DNA of 6,178 nt. Origin: Spirochaetales bacterium (lineage in GTDB: Bacteria > Spirochaetota > Spirochaetia > SPDA01). Position numbers and translations under genes: made by a program. The notes beneath the pieces were generated by a model. It saw nothing but the letters and a program-made list of their open reading frames with translations, was not told where the DNA came from and did not search any database. Shown one piece after another: positions 3,290-6,178 of the stretch; positions within the stretch are counted from its first letter, which is position 1, and each line of letters opens with the position of its first letter. The DNA is taken from assembly GCA_004525155.1 (NCBI GenBank), contig SPDA01000128.1:1-6178 (forward strand), written 5' to 3'.

Positions 3290-6178
3290 ATGAAAATTGT
3301 CCGGAAGCGCTACGGATTGACTCCCTGGGGAGGATTTTTTCTCGATGCCATGGAAAAACTCGCGGATGAGGGAAGGCTCGGCAGGGGACAGAGCTGTGCG
3401 AAAAATGAACGGTTCCTGAATTTTAACTTGGAAGATTCCCTGGTCAGGGCAAGAGTCAAAGGGAACCACCGCCCGTATTATGACATAATCATAGGTTTCA
3501 GGACTTTTACACGGGAAGAAAAAAGTAAAATCTGCAGAGCGGTACGGAAAGACCCCATGTATTTCGGCAGTATTCTGGCCGGCGAGCTGCCCCTGGATCT
3601 CATGGACCTCCTGAAGGATGCGGGAGTGGCGCTTCTTCCGGAAAAGTGGGGGGACATGAAGCGTGCCTGTTCCTGCCCCGATTACGGTGATCCCTGCAAG
3701 CATATGGCCGCTGTGTACTACCTCATTGCACAGGAGATAGACAGGGACCCGTTTTTCGTTTTCAGGCTTCGAGGGCTGGACCTCAAGGAGGAATTCGATT
3801 CTGCCGGGAATGAGCAGGTCCCTCCTCCTTTCGAACTCCGGCCGGGCCTGAAACCCTGGACCCCCTCCGAGGCTTCTCCCGAATTCCCGCACTGCGAAAA
3901 TTACGGCCCCTTTATCCTGGGGCTGCTGCCTGCCTCGCCCCCTGTCGCTCCCTACGATATGAAAGCTGTCCTGTCTGAATTCTATAAGTTTTCCGCTGAG
4001 CGTTACAGCGCGGTATTCGTGCCGGAACCCTCGGAATTAGCCGACCTGCAGCATCGTGTGCTGGCCCGCGCCGAAATCAGTGTGGAAATCCGGGAAGATT
4101 TGCAGAACACCTCCATCAGGGTAAAGGCCGCTTCCGCCGGCGGCAGTCATATGGTAAAGGATGACGGGCTTTTTCATTTCTGCCGCCGTTTCCTCGGGTT
4201 TTCGAGCGGCGAAGGAACCCCCTCGTACAAATTTTTCTTTTATTTTTCCAGGGCACTTTTCCTTGTTCTGCAAAACCAGGCCTTTGTGCCGGATGTTTTT
4301 CAGGACAAAAAAAGCTACAGGATACTATACAGGCCCGCCAGGTTCGGAAACGACATCAAGGAATTATTCCGGCAGGTTGAAGACCTGCTGCCTGCATGCG
4401 TATTCCTTAAAAGCGGAAAATCCCTGCCCGCACTTCTGGATAGACGTTCTTCATTCGCGGCCCTTTCCATGATTTTTCTATCCGATTATGTCCGTGCCCT
4501 CGGGTTTCTTCCGAAGAACAGGAACATCCGGACTCAGCCTCTCTGCCTGGCGTTTTTCCTGGGGTTACGGCAGCAGACCGGCGGGCCCGGACACGGCAGC
4601 CTGCCTTCGGCTGTAGACAGGTGGCTGTCGGTTTTTGACCTGTCCGAGGATCAGAACAAATACGAACTGATGGTGGACCGGAAGGAAAACGGCGTAATGG
4701 CCCTTTCCGCTTTTGTGCATGACAGGAAAGGGAGGCATCTTCCTCTCAAGGACGCGGCCGCGGTGATGGGTTCCGATGTGCTTAAGTTTCCCGCCATGCT
4801 GGCAGGATTTCTTCCCTCCCTGAGGGTGCTGGGCAGACAGGCGTCCGTGGTCCTCGACGAAGATTCCCTTTTTGATTTTTTAACGGAGACAGGGCCTCTC
4901 TTTACGAGGCTTGGTATCGGCATTGTTTTGCCGAGGGAACTCCAGAGACTTGCCGTTCCAAAACCGGTGCTGGTGGCAAAGAAAAAAGGCATGGAAAACC
5001 TTACAACCTTTCTGGACCTGGAGTCGATTCTCGATTTCGAATGGAAGATATGCGTTGGAGAAACAATGATTGACCCGGGGGAGTTCAGGAAGCTGGTAAA
5101 GGCAGGGACGAAACTTGTCCGTTTCAGGGACCAGTATGTCCGGATTTCGCCGGAAGAGGCCGCCTATATCATAAACCGGATTTCTCAGTCTCCTGAACTG
5201 AAGGGAGTCGATCTTATACAGGAGGTTTTTTCCGGCAGTGTGGTTCTGGACGGACTGGCGGCTCCGCTTTTCGACAACCTGTTCAAGACCAAGGACCGTG
5301 ATCTTCCCCGGGATCTTAAGGCGGACTTAAGGCCTTACCAGGTTCGGGGTTTTTTGTGGGCCTATACAAACCTCTTGAACGGGTTCGGCTGTGTTATCGC
5401 GGACGACATGGGCCTTGGCAAGACCATCCAGACCATCGCCCTGATGCTGGCGCTGAAAGAGGACGGCAGGCTTGGAAACGGATGCCTCGTGGTAGTGCCT
5501 GCGTCGCTCTGCGTCAACTGGGAAAGGGAGATAGCCCGGTTCGCTCCCTCCCTGTCCGTATGCGTCTTCATGGGAAACAGGCGGACATTGAGAAAAAACG
5601 CCGACGTGGTCATAACCTCCTATCAGACCTTTGTAAAGGATCATGAAAAAATCCTGGGCCGATCCTTCGACCTTCTCGTTCTGGATGAAGCCCACACCAT
5701 AAAAAATCCTGATACCAGGCAGTCGAAAACCGTAAGACAGGCGCAGGTTCCGATGAGGCTGGCTCTTTCCGGCACTCCCGTAGAGAATAACCTGTCGGAA
5801 TTATGGAGCATTTTCGATTATGTTATACCCGGCTATCTGAAATCTCTCACGTATTTCGTCGAATCCTACCGCGTGCCGATCGAAATAGGAAGGGACAGGG
5901 ACAGGGCGGAACGGCTCAAGCGGATAACTTCACCCTTTCTCCTGCGCAGACTTAAAACCGATAAAACGGTCATCGCGGACCTGCCGGAAAAAATAACAAT
6001 TGACGAATACGCCGTACTTTCCGTAAAGCAGGCGGCGCTGTACGAAAGCGTTACCGCAGAGGCTGTCCGGCTTATCGAGTCCACCGGCAGGCAGGACCGT
6101 TTTCCCCTGATCTTGAAACTGATAACCGGTTTAAAGCAGATCTGCAACCACCCGAGAAATTTCGACAAGGAAAGCCCC
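3290..6178 (+). CDS. SWIM zinc-finger–SNF2 (HelZ-like) ATPase/helicase, partial (C-terminus off the right edge)
   Basis: 963 codons are open from this ATG to the window end. An in-frame stop at 3242-3244 with no other start between them makes ATG 3290 the only full-length choice. Residues 1-190 resemble stand-alone SWIM proteins: an N-terminal YGLTPWGGFFLDAME, a CxCx6CxH zinc site (C127, C129, C136, H138), then DPFFVFRLRG at 153-162. Residues about 195-475 are poorly conserved. Residues about 475-655 match the DUF3670-like region preceding bacterial SNF2 domains (RLGIGIVLPRE near 540, LDFEWKICVGE near 582, VRFRDQYV at 610-617). The first RecA lobe shows LRPYQ (680-684), Walker A DDMGLGKT (705-712, K711), CLVVVPAS (732-739), DEAH (799-802), SGTPVEN (827-833), FLLRRLK (883-889) and LKQICNHP (948-955). 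Motifs V and VI lie beyond the window. The family uses ATP to translocate on nucleic acid and remodel bound proteins; the target here is unknown. Confidence 0.93.
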   Translation, partial: MKIVRKRYGLTPWGGFFLDAMEKLADEGRLGRGQSCAKNERFLNFNLEDSLVRARVKGNHRPYYDIIIGFRTFTREEKSKICRAVRKDPMYFGSILAGELPLDLMDLLKDAGVALLPEKWGDMKRACSCPDYGDPCKHMAAVYYLIAQEIDRDPFFVFRLRGLDLKEEFDSAGNEQVPPPFELRPGLKPWTPSEASPEFPHCENYGPFILGLLPASPPVAPYDMKAVLSEFYKFSAERYSAVFVPEPSELADLQHRVLARAEISVEIREDLQNTSIRVKAASAGGSHMVKDDGLFHFCRRFLGFSSGEGTPSYKFFFYFSRALFLVLQNQAFVPDVFQDKKSYRILYRPARFGNDIKELFRQVEDLLPACVFLKSGKSLPALLDRRSSFAALSMIFLSDYVRALGFLPKNRNIRTQPLCLAFFLGLRQQTGGPGHGSLPSAVDRWLSVFDLSEDQNKYELMVDRKENGVMALSAFVHDRKGRHLPLKDAAAVMGSDVLKFPAMLAGFLPSLRVLGRQASVVLDEDSLFDFLTETGPLFTRLGIGIVLPRELQRLAVPKPVLVAKKKGMENLTTFLDLESILDFEWKICVGETMIDPGEFRKLVKAGTKLVRFRDQYVRISPEEAAYIINRISQSPELKGVDLIQEVFSGSVVLDGLAAPLFDNLFKTKDRDLPRDLKADLRPYQVRGFLWAYTNLLNGFGCVIADDMGLGKTIQTIALMLALKEDGRLGNGCLVVVPASLCVNWEREIARFAPSLSVCVFMGNRRTLRKNADVVITSYQTFVKDHEKILGRSFDLLVLDEAHTIKNPDTRQSKTVRQAQVPMRLALSGTPVENNLSELWSIFDYVIPGYLKSLTYFVESYRVPIEIGRDRDRAERLKRITSPFLLRRLKTDKTVIADLPEKITIDEYAVLSVKQAALYESVTAEAVRLIESTGRQDRFPLILKLITGLKQICNHPRNFDKESP

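Noticed and set aside
3263..3892. Minus-strand open frame of 209 codons
   Set aside because: It is antisense to the SWIM module of the helicase gene, whose motifs are clear. The translation shows no family features.
5890..5910. Short tandem GGGACA repeat
   Set aside because: It is only two copies, in frame, encoding an Arg-Asp-Arg-Asp stretch in the helicase; too short to be meaningful.
5327..6168. Several 80-120-codon frames on both strands in the helicase ATPase region
   Set aside because: All overlap the SNF2 motifs read in the long plus-strand frame and have no independent start signals or domains.
3290..6178. Possible anti-phage defence island marked by the SNF2 helicase
   Set aside because: SNF2 ATPases occur in some defence systems, but no methylase, nuclease or other defence partner is in the window, and the SWIM/DUF3670 architecture points to the HelZ-like family with no established defence role.

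Overview
This 6.2-kb window carries four protein genes and no RNA gene, mobile element or CRISPR array that I can see. Two genes run off the ends: an exported metalloprotease/beta-propeller protein off the left edge (minus strand), and a SWIM–SNF2 helicase off the right edge (plus strand). The two complete genes between them encode a Blc-type lipoprotein lipocalin and an exported glutathione peroxidase. Coding density is high and base composition is moderate to GC-rich, with one AT-rich spot between the peroxidase and helicase genes. A lipobox lipoprotein, two Sec-type signal peptides and a Blc homologue suggest a diderm (Gram-negative-type) bacterium. The general look of the proteins is compatible with a spirochaete, but this is an impression and not a demonstrated assignment.

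Layout: 1-1853 (minus) is a secreted gluzincin-like protein with HEFTH followed by TolB/PD40-type propeller repeats, C-terminus missing. 1854-2015 is a divergent intergenic region. 2016-2591 (plus) is blc, with a good Shine-Dalgarno. Only 9 bp later, 2601-3164 (minus) is the convergent glutathione peroxidase. 3165-3289 is a second divergent intergenic region. It holds an AT-rich candidate promoter for the peroxidase with an embedded 14-bp perfect palindrome, a GC-rich 12-bp palindrome, and a candidate promoter for the helicase whose predicted transcription start falls on the start codon. 3290-6178 (plus) is a long SWIM zinc finger + DUF3670-like + SNF2 ATPase protein, cut by the window end before its second RecA lobe.

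Functionally, three genes look like cell-envelope genes: surface or periplasmic proteolysis, lipid binding, and peroxide/lipid-hydroperoxide reduction. The fourth is a DNA/RNP-remodelling ATPase. No two neighbours are co-directional, so no operon is visible and any cooperation is inferred. I see no convincing new multi-gene system. The points most worth a second look are the SWIM–SNF2 fusion, its probable leaderless start, and the palindromic operator candidate at the peroxidase promoter.
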